From contig CAJYHS010000005.1 in assembly GCA_913774715.1 (NCBI GenBank), positions 1 through 64,000 on the forward strand: a stretch of DNA of 64,000 nt, given 5' to 3'. This DNA comes from an uncultured Siphonobacter sp. Lineage in GTDB: Bacteria > Bacteroidota > Bacteroidia > Cytophagales > Spirosomataceae. This document shows, piece by piece, positions 16,879-26,600 of the stretch. The notes beneath the pieces are model-generated. The model was not told where the DNA came from and did not search any database. It saw only the letters and a program-made list of their open reading frames with translations. Every line of letters begins with the position of its first letter. Position 1 is the first letter of the stretch. A program made the position numbers and the translations under genes.

Positions 16879-17718
16879 CTAGTAATGAGCAGCGTAGTTG
16901 TTAGTGATGCTCAGACCAATTTCATCGATGTTGTAAGTGATACCGTCGATGATGCTGGTGAAGTAGTTATAAGCGATCAAGCAGATAGCAGAAGTACCGA
17001 TACCTAAGGCCGTGTTTACAAGTGCCTCAGAGATACCAGCAGCAAGAGCAGCTGAATCCGCACTACCTGACTGACCCATGGCAGCAAATGAACGAAGCAT
17101 ACCTAATACCGTTCCGAGCAGACCGATCAGCGTTGCTACCGAAGCAAGCGTTGCGATGATCGTCAGGTTTTTCTCTAAAGAAGGCATTTCTAAGCTCGTA
17201 GCTTCTTCGATTTCTTTGCTCAGAGCAACCAGTTTTTGTTCTTTGTCTAATTCAGTGTCAGTAGTCAGTTGCTGATATTTTTTCAGAGCAGCGTTTACTA
17301 CGTTACCGATAGAACCTTTTTGTTTGTCACACTCTTTCAATGCTCCGTTGATGTCATTTTGGTTCAACAGAACTTGTACTTTACGAACGAACTCATCGAT
17401 GCTGCTAGTTCCTTTAGCTTTACCAAGCGTGAAAAGACGCTCAATTGTGAAAGTTAAAGAAGTTAAGAAACAAGTAAACAGAATTGGTACGATAAAACCC
17501 CCTTTGTAAACGATACCGAAGAAATCGCCTGGCAGTGGCTCATTGTTATGATCTCCTCCTTCAAAGTGGCTACCATCGCCTAAGTACAGGTGATAGAAAG
17601 CTTCAGCAACAATAAACAGAATCAGGATAATTAAACCAGACGAAATGCCCCCCGACTTCTTCTTCGGAGCAGCAGCAGGCTTGGCAGCGGGAGTAGGGGT
17701 CTTGGTAGTGTTACTCAT
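16879..17718 (-). CDS. exbB: ExbB/MotA/TolQ-family proton channel
   Basis: ExbB is the pentameric inner-membrane part of the TonB motor. The 279-residue protein starts with an alanine/proline/lysine-rich tail of about 24 residues. A membrane segment (27-43), an extra loop with the GGFIVPILFT helix, and the conserved pair of C-terminal helices follow (LIGLLGTVLGMLRSF and GISEALVNTALGIGTSAI). It is the first gene of the operon and has a good promoter candidate upstream. The gap of 117 bases to the first exbD carries no obvious terminator. Confidence 0.94.
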   Translation of the reverse strand: MSNTTKTPTPAAKPAAAPKKKSGGISSGLIILILFIVAEAFYHLYLGDGSHFEGGDHNNEPLPGDFFGIVYKGGFIVPILFTCFLTSLTFTIERLFTLGKAKGTSSIDEFVRKVQVLLNQNDINGALKECDKQKGSIGNVVNAALKKYQQLTTDTELDKEQKLVALSKEIEEATSLEMPSLEKNLTIIATLASVATLIGLLGTVLGMLRSFAAMGQSGSADSAALAAGISEALVNTALGIGTSAICLIAYNYFTSIIDGITYNIDEIGLSITNNYAAHY

Positions 17719-17799
17719 TAGTTTGGTAATTTTAGGGTTTAGTGAAACTTTGGTTTGTTGGTGTAAAGAAAAATAAAATTTGATGTTCTACGCAACTAC

Positions 17800-17830
17800 G
17801 AAAGATAATTTTGTTTTTGTTCCTCAAAAC
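17800..17830 (-). promoter_or_regulatory. Promoter of the exbB-exbD-exbD-tonB operon
   Basis: On the minus strand GTTTTG (17830-17825) and TATCTTTC (17807-17800) are separated by 17 bases. This is the spacing of the Bacteroidota -33 TTTG / -7 TAnnTTTG promoter, with one mismatch in the -7. The exbB start is about 80 bases downstream. Confidence 0.5.
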
Positions 17831-17935
17831 CGAGTAAAGATTCAGCAAATCTACTGCATTTTTTCTCAATCCCGACGTTAAGGTTTTGTGAAAAATTTTA
17901 TGAGTTTTTAATAAAATTGTATTAATTAAAGAATA

Positions 17936-18577
17936 TCACGAAGATAAATCGACCAAATCAGTATTTTTCTGAGACAACAAAACCTGTGAGTTTAACACAT
18001 TTTTTACGGGACCAAACGTCTTTCGGTGCCAATCGGTCACTCCGAACTCGCTTAAAGCCTTTAAATGCCTCGGTGTTGGATATCCCACGTTCTGCTCCCA
18101 GCCGTACATTGGATACTGCAAAGACAGCTTTTCCATAAACTCATCCCGATACGTTTTAGCTAACACAGAAGCTGCTGCGATGGACGCATAGATTCCGTCT
18201 CCTTTAACAATACAGGTATGAGGAATCATAGGATAAGGTGTGAATCGGTTTCCATCAACCAGTAGATGCTCAGGAAGGGCTTTAAGTTGCTCCACTGCCC
18301 GATGCATGGCTAAATAACTTGCTTTAGCAATATTAAACCGATCAATTTCAGCGACGCTTGCTTCCGCAATCACCCATGCTATCGCTTCTTTTTCAATTTC
18401 CAACCGTAGCTGATCACGTTGTGATCGTTTTAGCTGCTTGGAATCGTTTAAAAACTCATTACTATAATCTTTTGGTAGAATTACCGCAGCTGCCACTACT
18501 GGGCCTGCCAGACATCCCCTACCTACTTCATCAAGCCCTGCTTCAACGCTTGCCCAATGATAGAATGACTTTAACAT
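17936..18577 (-). CDS. rnhB: Ribonuclease HII
   Basis: RNase HII cuts RNA-DNA hybrids and removes single ribonucleotides misincorporated in DNA. The 213-residue protein has the active-site motif GLDEVGRG with D16 and E17, the LLVDGN aspartate near residue 108 and the [14 protein letters not shown] block with the remaining acidic residue. It also has the [11 protein letters not shown] segment that precedes the C-terminal helix. The gene appears to be single, with gaps of about 210 bases on both sides. Confidence 0.95.
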   Translation of the reverse strand: MLKSFYHWASVEAGLDEVGRGCLAGPVVAAAVILPKDYSNEFLNDSKQLKRSQRDQLRLEIEKEAIAWVIAEASVAEIDRFNIAKASYLAMHRAVEQLKALPEHLLVDGNRFTPYPMIPHTCIVKGDGIYASIAAASVLAKTYRDEFMEKLSLQYPMYGWEQNVGYPTPRHLKALSEFGVTDWHRKTFGPVKNVLNSQVLLSQKNTDLVDLSS

Positions 18578-18789
18578 GAATTCTATACGTTGGTTCGAAA
18601 AGTGGGTCTAAAACTAATGTATAAACAGCTAAATATTCAACAATACTATCATAAACTTCACAATTGTAATACAATTTTTTACTAAAAATGTTATTTTTTC
18701 TTCCAACAAACTGAATTTCAGCAGTTCATTCTTTTCCAAAAAAACAATGATAAAAGCGAATAAAGCAGGATTATTTGAATTTTACTATA

Positions 18790-19809
18790 TCAATCTTCCA
18801 AGATATTTCCAACAAAGGTACATTTTGCTAGTAACCCCAGCAGTAAACAGGTAATTGCCCACTTTAAATAAATATGATAAAAGTCTTTAATATCCTGATA
18901 ATAAGAGGACTTAATGTCTACTTTCTCTAATCGATTGATCTGTCTAAAAACTTTTCTCAGAGCTTCTGCATCTTCTACCTGAAAAAACTGTCCCTTACTT
19001 TGATTAGCAATTTCCTTCAGCACATCAATGTCCAAGGTTTCCATGGACATCCCCGTCGTGTCCTGTGCAATGGTTGCGTTCTCTTTTCCGATGCCTATTG
19101 TATAAACCCGAATCCCGTAGGCGTTGGCTAACTGAGCCGCCGTAACCGGATCGAGGTTCCCCGCTGTATTATCGCCGTCACTTAACAAAATAGCCACCTT
19201 ACTTTTAGCTTCGGTGTCCCGCATCAGGTTGATGCTATTGGCCAGAGCCGAACCAATTGCCGTCCCAGCTGTAGTGATGATATCGGGCTTAATGGAAGCA
19301 ATTTGTTGTTTTACCAATTCATAATCCGTAGTAAGTGGACAAAGGAAAAAGGATTGTCCGGCAAATACCACTACCCCAATCTTATCTCTAAATCGCCCCT
19401 CGACAAATTCGGTAGCCACTTTCTTCGCCGACTCCATTCGATTAGGCAGTAGATCTTTCATGAGCATTGAATCAGAGACATCCAGAGCCAGGACAATTTC
19501 AATCCCTTCCGCAAGTCGTTCTTCCGTTTCAGTAATGATCTGCGGACGAGCTAATGAAAGCAAAATAAAGCCAATACCTAACCCAATAAATACCCCAGGT
19601 AGGTGCCTTAAATATTGTATCCAGCTAGTCTTTACTTCTTTGGGTAAGAAGGCTACATTGAGTCTTTGACGGGCTTTTCCATGAAATATCCGACGCAACA
19701 GGAAAAGGATGGGTATGGCCAATAGTCCATATAAGAAATAAGGCTCTGCCCAGTGAAAACTGGTTAGAGTATTGATTGAAAGCCACTTAAATGCATACCA
19801 ATTATCCAT
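18790..19809 (-). CDS. batA: VWA-domain membrane protein, BatA-like
   Basis: The 339-residue protein has two N-terminal membrane helices (about 22-40 and 70-88) and a von Willebrand A domain at about 100-300. The metal-ion-dependent adhesion site is complete: DVSDS, the TTAGTA threonine and LSDGDN. A last membrane helix ends the protein. This is the BatA architecture of the Bacteroides aerotolerance operon, whose molecular role is unsettled. It is the third gene of a minus-strand run with a DUF58 protein and a hypothetical membrane protein. BatB and the MoxR ATPase usually found with it are absent here. Confidence 0.88.
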   Translation of the reverse strand: MDNWYAFKWLSINTLTSFHWAEPYFLYGLLAIPILFLLRRIFHGKARQRLNVAFLPKEVKTSWIQYLRHLPGVFIGLGIGFILLSLARPQIITETEERLAEGIEIVLALDVSDSMLMKDLLPNRMESAKKVATEFVEGRFRDKIGVVVFAGQSFFLCPLTTDYELVKQQIASIKPDIITTAGTAIGSALANSINLMRDTEAKSKVAILLSDGDNTAGNLDPVTAAQLANAYGIRVYTIGIGKENATIAQDTTGMSMETLDIDVLKEIANQSKGQFFQVEDAEALRKVFRQINRLEKVDIKSSYYQDIKDFYHIYLKWAITCLLLGLLAKCTFVGNILED

Positions 19810-19846
19810 ATACTACTAAAGCCCCATGCTTCATTGAAAACTTGGG

Positions 19847-20743
19847 TTACATTTTATTTTCCAAGATTACCTCTCTCTGCTTAATATAGGTACGTACTGC
19901 CAGGTCACGCAGGATCCGTAACGATTCCTGCGTCTGGGGTGAGATAACTCCCCCATATACGACCGCATCGGTTTCTCTTAATGCCTGTTCGAGTTGACGA
20001 GATTGGGAAAATTGCTCAACGGTTTCTTTAGTCGTAAAAGTTGTGTAAGGTTTTCCTTCGAGGCGTTCCAGGTATCGTTTCCAAAGGAAAACGGCTCTTT
20101 CAACATTAGCGACAGCCTGCTTGGAATCCGTAGCTCCCCGCAAGTGCCTTTGAAAATTTCCGCGAAATTCTAAATGGCGTCGCCAGAGTTGAAACTGCCG
20201 CAATCTTCGACGAAGGGATTCTCCAAACAGCCAGTAAATGAGACCACCTATAATGCCCGCAATAATGACGATAATAAAATAAAGCGGGTAATTAATTTGA
20301 TCCTCCAGTAATACAAGTGTCGTGTTGGACTGGAGACCTGACTGCTTTGATTTTGCATTCAGTAAAGATCGTAAACGAATGGATTGTAAGGCTGAGTAAA
20401 TGGCGGTACAGTCTTTATGATTCATTACATACACCGGTAGTTTCAAGTGCTGCAAGGAGTCCACTTCAAAAGATACCAATGTATATACTACACTATCCAG
20501 GCTGCCCGCAGCATTCGTCTGCGTTGAGTAATAGTCTCTTTTTAAAAATTTGAAGGGGGTAAAGTCGTACGTAGAATCAGGGAAAAACACATCCTGAGCC
20601 GGGTTATGCAGAAAACTTAGCGAATACTGCACGGGCCGGCCTACTTTGAATTCTCTGGATAGAAATGTCCCTTTCGGCTGAGCGAAAACCGGATAAGTAA
20701 CATATATATATAGGAATAAAATAAAAGTCAGCCCCTTTCTCAC
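19847..20743 (-). CDS. Bat-operon membrane protein of unknown function
   Basis: The 298-residue protein has a signal peptide (ending PVFAQ) and an extracytoplasmic domain of about 140 residues. One membrane helix near 155-172 (YFIIVIIAGIIGGLIYWLFG) and an arginine-rich cytoplasmic helical tail follow. It sits between DUF58 and BatA genes with gaps of 15 and 37 bases. That is the position of the linking membrane protein in Bat/MoxR operons, often with DUF4381-like or BatD-like organisation. I cannot name the family with confidence. Confidence 0.7.
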   Translation of the reverse strand: MRKGLTFILFLYIYVTYPVFAQPKGTFLSREFKVGRPVQYSLSFLHNPAQDVFFPDSTYDFTPFKFLKRDYYSTQTNAAGSLDSVVYTLVSFEVDSLQHLKLPVYVMNHKDCTAIYSALQSIRLRSLLNAKSKQSGLQSNTTLVLLEDQINYPLYFIIVIIAGIIGGLIYWLFGESLRRRLRQFQLWRRHLEFRGNFQRHLRGATDSKQAVANVERAVFLWKRYLERLEGKPYTTFTTKETVEQFSQSRQLEQALRETDAVVYGGVISPQTQESLRILRDLAVRTYIKQREVILENKM

Positions 20744-20758
20744 GATAGTAATGGATAG

Positions 20759-21616
20759 TTACTTTACTCGAAATAGTTTGATGAGTTTAGGAATGTAGTC
20801 TTCCTGCGTATCGACAGATAAATAATTGGCTTTGTACTGCTTGCAAAGTTTTTCCAGCCGTTGCTGATTTTCTTCAAAAACTACTCGCGTTGTTTTCCGA
20901 AACTGAGCCGACGACGTATTTACCCACATCATGCGACGGCTTTCTTTATCGTAAACCGGAATAATCCCCAGTTTGGGCATGTTAACTTCCCGATCATCAT
21001 ACAAGTGAATTACGACCAGATCATGCTTTTTTGCCAAAGCTTTCAGGTTCTGTTCATAGTCGGTATCAATGAAGTCGGAAATCAAGATGACCACACTCTT
21101 ACGACGCAGGATATTTAACGCAAAGAGAATGGCATCTGACAGGTTAGTTTTCAAAGATTCCGGTTTCAGACGAAATAATTCCAGGATCATCTGATACCCA
21201 TGTTTCATACTATTTGCCGGACGAATGTATTTCTCTTTCTGATCCGAAAAACAATATAACCCAACGTGGCTGGCCTCGTGCATAGCCGAAAGAGCCAAGA
21301 CGCCGCAAATTTCCTTGGTAGTATCAAGCTTCGATCTCTCTTCCCTACCAATGTCCTGCGAGGCACTTACATCCACCATAAAAAACACCGTCTGTTCTTT
21401 TTCTTCCTTAAATATTTTTAAAAACAGACCATGACCTTTCGAAGAGGCGTTCCAGTCAATGAGTCGAATATCATCGCCGTACTGATATTGTCGTAAATCC
21501 GTAAACTCTAGCCCCGAGCCTTTAAATACCGACTTAAAGTTGCCGTGCATCTGCGAATCGACCGCTTTTCGGATTCGGATTTCGTAATTCCGAAGTTTTG
21601 AAAGGAGCTCGTTCAT
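20759..21616 (-). CDS. DUF58 domain protein
   Basis: The 285-residue protein shows the DUF58 signature: the block GSGLEFTDLRQYQYGDD-RLIDWNASS at about 34-58 and then a VWA-like core beginning MVDVSAS. DUF58 proteins travel with MoxR ATPases and VWA proteins, and they are thought to take part in chaperone-like assembly of envelope or enzyme complexes. It is the first gene of the local operon, with the gene order DUF58, hypothetical, BatA. No moxR gene precedes it; the divergent DUF4296 lipoprotein starts 87 bases away. Confidence 0.9.
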   Translation of the reverse strand: MNELLSKLRNYEIRIRKAVDSQMHGNFKSVFKGSGLEFTDLRQYQYGDDIRLIDWNASSKGHGLFLKIFKEEKEQTVFFMVDVSASQDIGREERSKLDTTKEICGVLALSAMHEASHVGLYCFSDQKEKYIRPANSMKHGYQMILELFRLKPESLKTNLSDAILFALNILRRKSVVILISDFIDTDYEQNLKALAKKHDLVVIHLYDDREVNMPKLGIIPVYDKESRRMMWVNTSSAQFRKTTRVVFEENQQRLEKLCKQYKANYLSVDTQEDYIPKLIKLFRVK

Positions 21617-21703
21617 TCTGATTTTTTGGTAAATAAACCGGATTGCAAACGCTCAAGCCCTTGCCTTCCGCCAAAACTACCTAACTTTACCCAACTATTA
21701 AAC

Positions 21704-22111
21704 ATGAAAACGCGTCTACTTCTCCCTTTATTGGCTCTGCTCATGGCCTGTTCGAATGCTCCTTCTCCGCCGGAGAACCTCATTCCGCAGGATAAGATGG
21801 TACAAATTCTCAAAGACGTACACCTGGCAGAACAACGAATCATACGTTTACGTCTCGGTTCGCAGGATTCTTCTATGATCGCTTATCAGGTGTTGGAAAA
21901 GGATATTCTGAAAAAATATCAGGCGGATACGGGCACGTACCGAGCCAGTTACCGCTATTACATTGCTCAGCCTGATAAGTTTAAAGACATTTACAAAGGA
22001 GTAGTAGACAGCCTTACCGCTCTGGAAGAACGAGAGAAGAAAGTAGCCCGTGCCGATTCCAGCCAATCGGCTAAAGCCCGCCCTGACACGACGAAGTTAC
22101 AAGTTCAATAA
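21704..22111 (+). CDS. DUF4296-type lipoprotein
   Basis: The 135-residue protein has a lipobox (LLMAC, cysteine at residue 16) and a DUF4296-like core, IPQDKMVQILKDVHLAEQRI and YRYYIAQPDKFKDIYKGVVDSL. This family is confined to Bacteroidota and its function is unknown. The ATG at 21704 is chosen because the longer reading frame from 21626 would bury the signal peptide. TAACTTTA at 21682-21689 is a possible -7 element. It is 12 bases ahead of nuoA and may be cotranscribed with it. Confidence 0.82.
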   Translation: MKTRLLLPLLALLMACSNAPSPPENLIPQDKMVQILKDVHLAEQRIIRLRLGSQDSSMIAYQVLEKDILKKYQADTGTYRASYRYYIAQPDKFKDIYKGVVDSLTALEEREKKVARADSSQSAKARPDTTKLQVQ

Positions 22112-22123
22112 TCCTCATTGCAT

Positions 22124-22588
22124 ATGATTACTGATTTTGGTTCTATCCTTCTGTTTTTTATAACGGGTGTTCTTTTCCTGGTTGTCATGCTGGGCATTGC
22201 CCGCCTGATTCGCCCGAATCGTCCAAACCCGGAAAAGCTTAGTACTTATGAATCAGGGGAAGAGCCCGAAGGGAATGCGAACATTCAGTTTAATATTCGT
22301 TTCTACATTGTTGCCCTGATCTTTTTACTTTTTGACGTTGAATTAGTCTTTCTCTTTCCCTGGGCAACAGTTTTCGGACAGGAATCTCTGATTCAGGAAA
22401 CGAATGGCCGCTGGGGCGTGTTTGCTTTATCGGAAATGTTTGTTTTCGTAGGAATCCTTACCTTAGGTCTGGCCTATGCCTGGCGAAAAGGATATCTTGA
22501 TTGGGTACGACCACAGGCTAAAGTTTCTGATTTTCAGTCTAAAGTACCGATGGATCTTTACGGAAAAGTAAATAAGAAGTATCAATGA
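22124..22588 (+). CDS. nuoA: NADH-quinone oxidoreductase subunit A
   Basis: NuoA is a small membrane subunit of complex I at the junction with the peripheral arm. The 154-residue protein has three membrane helices and the family motifs [20 protein letters not shown] and [14 protein letters not shown]. The ATG at 22124 is preferred to an in-frame TTG six bases earlier. Its stop overlaps the nuoB start (ATGA), which implies translational coupling. Confidence 0.95.
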   Translation: MITDFGSILLFFITGVLFLVVMLGIARLIRPNRPNPEKLSTYESGEEPEGNANIQFNIRFYIVALIFLLFDVELVFLFPWATVFGQESLIQETNGRWGVFALSEMFVFVGILTLGLAYAWRKGYLDWVRPQAKVSDFQSKVPMDLYGKVNKKYQ

Positions 22589-23127
22589 ATAGTTTTCTTG
22601 ATAGCCGATTTAAAACCGGCGAAGGCGGCCTGATTCTAACCACTGCGGAAGATTTGCTCAATTGGGCTCGTCTGAACTCGCTTTGGCCTATGGGTTTTGG
22701 GTTGGCCTGTTGTGCTATCGAAATGATGCAAACCTTTGCGTCTAGCTATGACTTGGAACGGTTCGGGATTTTTCCTCGCCCTTCTCCCCGTCAGTCAGAC
22801 GTCATGATTGTCTCCGGAACGGTAACTTTTAAAATGTCCGACCGGATTCGCCGCTTATACGAACAAATGGCTGAACCTCGTTATGTTATCTCGATGGGCA
22901 GTTGTTCGAACTGCGGTGGCCCTTATTGGGAACACGGCTACCACGTGGTAAAAGGTGTTGATCGCATTATTCCGGTAGATGTGTACGTGCCGGGGTGCCC
23001 TCCTCGCCCTGAAGCTCTGATTGGTGCCATTATGAAATTACAGGACAAGATCAGAGGCGAAAGTGTTCAGGAACCTGCCGCTGCGTTATCCCTCATTGAA
23101 AAATTTGAAAAACCAACATTTGCATGA
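22585..23127 (+). CDS. nuoB: NADH-quinone oxidoreductase subunit B
   Basis: NuoB carries the N2 [4Fe-4S] cluster of complex I, the last electron carrier before quinone. The 180-residue protein has the cysteine ligands in the standard places: the tandem pair in LACCAIEMM, the GSCSNCGG loop and VPGCPPRPE. It overlaps nuoA by four bases and nuoC by four bases. Confidence 0.96.
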   Translation: MNSFLDSRFKTGEGGLILTTAEDLLNWARLNSLWPMGFGLACCAIEMMQTFASSYDLERFGIFPRPSPRQSDVMIVSGTVTFKMSDRIRRLYEQMAEPRYVISMGSCSNCGGPYWEHGYHVVKGVDRIIPVDVYVPGCPPRPEALIGAIMKLQDKIRGESVQEPAAALSLIEKFEKPTFA

Positions 23128-23618
23128 CTTTCTCAGAACTAAAATCCTTGCTCACTCATGAGTTTGGGACGGAAGCTTTGGTTGGCGAAGAAGAGTTGGT
23201 ACTTATGCCTAACTTAACAGTTCGCCCTGAATCATTAGTATCTATTTGCGAGTTTCTACGAAATGATGAACGAACGTATTTCGATTCATTGTCTTGTTTA
23301 ACCGCACTCGATAACGGAACGGATACCTTTGAAGTTGCCTACAACTTGTTTTCTATTCCTTACGAACACGCTATTTGCCTGAAAGTAAAACTGCCCCGGC
23401 AGGAAGGTACACAACCTTCCGTGAATAGTGTCAGCGAAATCTGGCGGACGGCCAACTGGCACGAACGTGAAGCTTATGACCTGATGGGCATTCATTTCGA
23501 AGGACACCCGGATCTACGCCGGATTCTGCTTCCCGAAGATTGGGAAGGCCATCCTTTACGCAAAGATTATACGGAACAGGAACGGTATCACGGTATTACC
23601 GTTAAGTACGAAGCTTAA
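23124..23618 (+). CDS. nuoC: NADH-quinone oxidoreductase subunit C
   Basis: NuoC is a peripheral-arm subunit that helps form the quinone site region. The 164-residue protein has the 30-kDa-subunit signature [20 protein letters not shown] followed by [17 protein letters not shown]. It is not fused to NuoD. A terminator stands right after it and the next gene is on the opposite strand, so nuoD-N must be encoded elsewhere. Confidence 0.95.
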   Translation: MTFSELKSLLTHEFGTEALVGEEELVLMPNLTVRPESLVSICEFLRNDERTYFDSLSCLTALDNGTDTFEVAYNLFSIPYEHAICLKVKLPRQEGTQPSVNSVSEIWRTANWHEREAYDLMGIHFEGHPDLRRILLPEDWEGHPLRKDYTEQERYHGITVKYEA

Positions 23619-23625
23619 ATTCACC

Positions 23626-23655
23626 AAGAGCATGCTTTCAAGCATGCTCTTTTCT
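23626..23655 (+). terminator. Terminator after nuoC
   Basis: A perfect 12-bp stem (23626-23637 with 23640-23651) has a very short loop and is followed by TTCTGTT. It lies between the convergent nuoC and helicase genes. Confidence 0.75.
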
Positions 23656-23656
23656 G

Positions 23657-26600
23657 TTAGTGATGAGCTCTTCTGTTTTTCCACCATTCGCGGCTCCAGA
23701 TCCTTCGGTAAGGCCAGCCTTTTCGTTGTAAACTGATGGGGAAATACGCGTGTGCTTCTTTCGAACTCAAGCTCTGGTAATACAGGTCATCATCGGTTAA
23801 TATCAAACCTTGGTAAACGGTCCTTTCTTTTTCAACCAAATCCGAAAAGGGTAACTCTTTAACCCAGGAAGAATGTGTTTTCTCAAGCTGATCTTTTAAC
23901 AACTGACTCGATTTCAAATCTTTAGTGAGCAGCGGCTTCGGAAGATAATGTCCAGCAGATACGTTACGGGCAAAATTTAAATAGGCTTTTAAAAGACGAG
24001 GGCCTTCATTTACAGCTTCTTCTACCTTCAGTTGTTCGGGCCACAAACTGGTAACTACATATATTCGTTGTCGAGCCCGGGTAATGGCCACATTCAGGCG
24101 GTTCTCCCCTCCTACTTGATTCAAAGAACCAAAGTGTGCTGAAACCTTGCCCTCTTCATTAGGAGCGTAACCGATAGAGAAAATAATTACATCCCGTTCG
24201 TCTCCCTGTACATTCTCAAGGTTTTTAATAAATAGCGGCTCCGCTTTATCTGAAATACTATCCAGTTTATCTTCCAATAACCGCTGTTGAGGAGAATTAA
24301 AGGTAACAATTCCCACCGAGAGCTCAGGTTCCTGCTGAGTTAAAGTCTGAATCAGGTTAACTACGGTATCTGCTTCGGGCTCATTTCGTTGTTCTTTCCA
24401 GGCTCCTTCTACTTTTATGTAATGAATGGCTCCTGCATTCCTATTCATTTCCCGGAAATCAGGCAATAACTGTAAACGATTCTCATAAAAGTGCTGATTG
24501 GAAAACTCAATCAACTCAAGGGAGCGACTACGGTAATGCCCCTGTAAAAGCACCTGCGGTAAATACCGGGCCATCAAATCAAGCAAACTGGTTACCTCTA
24601 ATTCAGGAATATCATCGGTTTCTTCTTCGAAACGGACACGATATAAATCAGAGGGCTGTAACTGCTTGCTATCTCCGGCAATAACTACCTGCTTTCCCCG
24701 AAACATGGCAGGTAAGCCCTGCTCGGCAAAACATTGGGAAGCTTCATCGAAAATAACCAGATCAAATAGCGGTTGATTGGTTAATGGAAAGATCGCTGAA
24801 ACGGTTTCGGGCGAGGCTAACCAACAAGGTACCAGCGTTAAGATTTCATCCGTAAAATGACTGAATACCTGCCTAACGGGCCAGATCAGTCGTTTTTTTG
24901 TAACCTGATGTTTCAAGTCTCGATACGTAGTCACGTTTCCCAATCGATTCATTTCGAGAGATTGGTAGGTTTGCTCCCGTAGCTGTTTTCGACCGATCTC
25001 TCCGGCTAATTCCTGCTTTCGAATCACGGCCTGCTGTAACTCTTCTTCCATCTGCTGCATTTTCATGCCGGACACGCTTCGCAACAGAGGTGACTTTAAT
25101 TCTAAATGTTCAATCCAGGCTAGTTTCAGTGAGTTAATAAATGTTTCCTGTAATGGATTCCCCGTTCCTCTTTTGATTACCTGCTTTTCGGCTAAAGTCA
25201 GTTGACTCTGAAGCGTATCAAATTCCTGAAGTAATTCAAAATCAGTAGATAAGAAATCTAACAGTACTTTCAACTGGTGAGGAGAGGAATGAATAATATA
25301 ATCAATCTGCGTATGCGTCAGGTATTTTTTCCAGACCTCCTGTTTTTGGTTAAGTCGATGGAATTGCTGCAACATTTGATGCACTTTATCGGCAAAACCG
25401 ATCTGATTTGTTTCGGCATGAAATCGATATACCTCCCCAATTAAAGAATGAGATGTACGAATGTGCTCATACTGGATGGAAGCTTCTTTCACCTTTGAGC
25501 TAACCTGTTCCCACTGCTGCAACGTTTGCGACCATTCTTCCTGTTTAATCTTTATTTGTAATGGTTCAGCCCATTGCTCCATGAGCCATTCGACTTCGAG
25601 TCGATTTAAGATCAGCTTTCTGAATTTCTGTAAATCTTCTAAACTCAGTGTTAATCCGTATGCTTCAGCCTGCCTTTGGAGACTTTCTTTATTCTGAAAG
25701 AATAACCACTTGAATAACGACGCCCTGGCCTGAATTGCACTTTCAAGCTTCTCCAGAAAAGGACGTAGTTCTGAGCTGTTGAAACTTCTGTGAGCCAATC
25801 CCTCATTCTGCAGCTTTTCAATTTGGAGACGCACGGGCCAGTCCTTCCAGTCGGCAATCTGGCGATAGTGAAGCCTTCGAACCCAGATTTCCTGCTCAGC
25901 AGTCAAAACCTTAACCAGGTAATTCAGCTCTTTCTCTTGACTTTGCAGCGTTTGTACTTCTACCCAGCTCACATTCCTTCCTAACCAGGGTTGAAAACTC
26001 TGCGTAATCTGCTCAAGGGTTTCGGGAATTTCGAGTATGACCGATTTAAAAGCAGCCACATCCTGAAACGTAAATGCACTAAAATCCTTTCGATCCTGCC
26101 AGGGGTGATCCTGATGAATTCGGAGCTGATATTCCTCGTATCGCTTGAATTTCTGCGTTGTTTCTTCGAGCTTGTGAAAATGAAAATACTGGTATAAGTC
26201 CTGAAGCTCAATCCGGGGGTTTTCCAGATCTGAAGTCAGGTAAAGTTCTTTGGGAGATAGTCCGCATTCACTAGCGTCAAAAAGGGCCTTTTTGAAATCA
26301 TCCAATTCCTGCTGGATGCGGTCGATCTGATTAGAATGCTGCGTAAATTCTCGTTCTAAGAGTATAGCATCCAAACTCGTATTCAATCGTTTGTATTCCT
26401 CAATGCGATCAATCTGATTCGTAATCTGAGTATACAAACTTTTGCGATCATGCTGAAAATCGTGCAGGTTAGCAGCGAAATCCTGCCAGTTTACCCGTGA
26501 TAATCGGTCATAAACAGTGTCTAAGGCCGCCCTTTTCTGACTCACTACCAATACTCGTTTCCCCTGAGCGGTAAAATCTGCAATAAGGTTACAAATCAGT

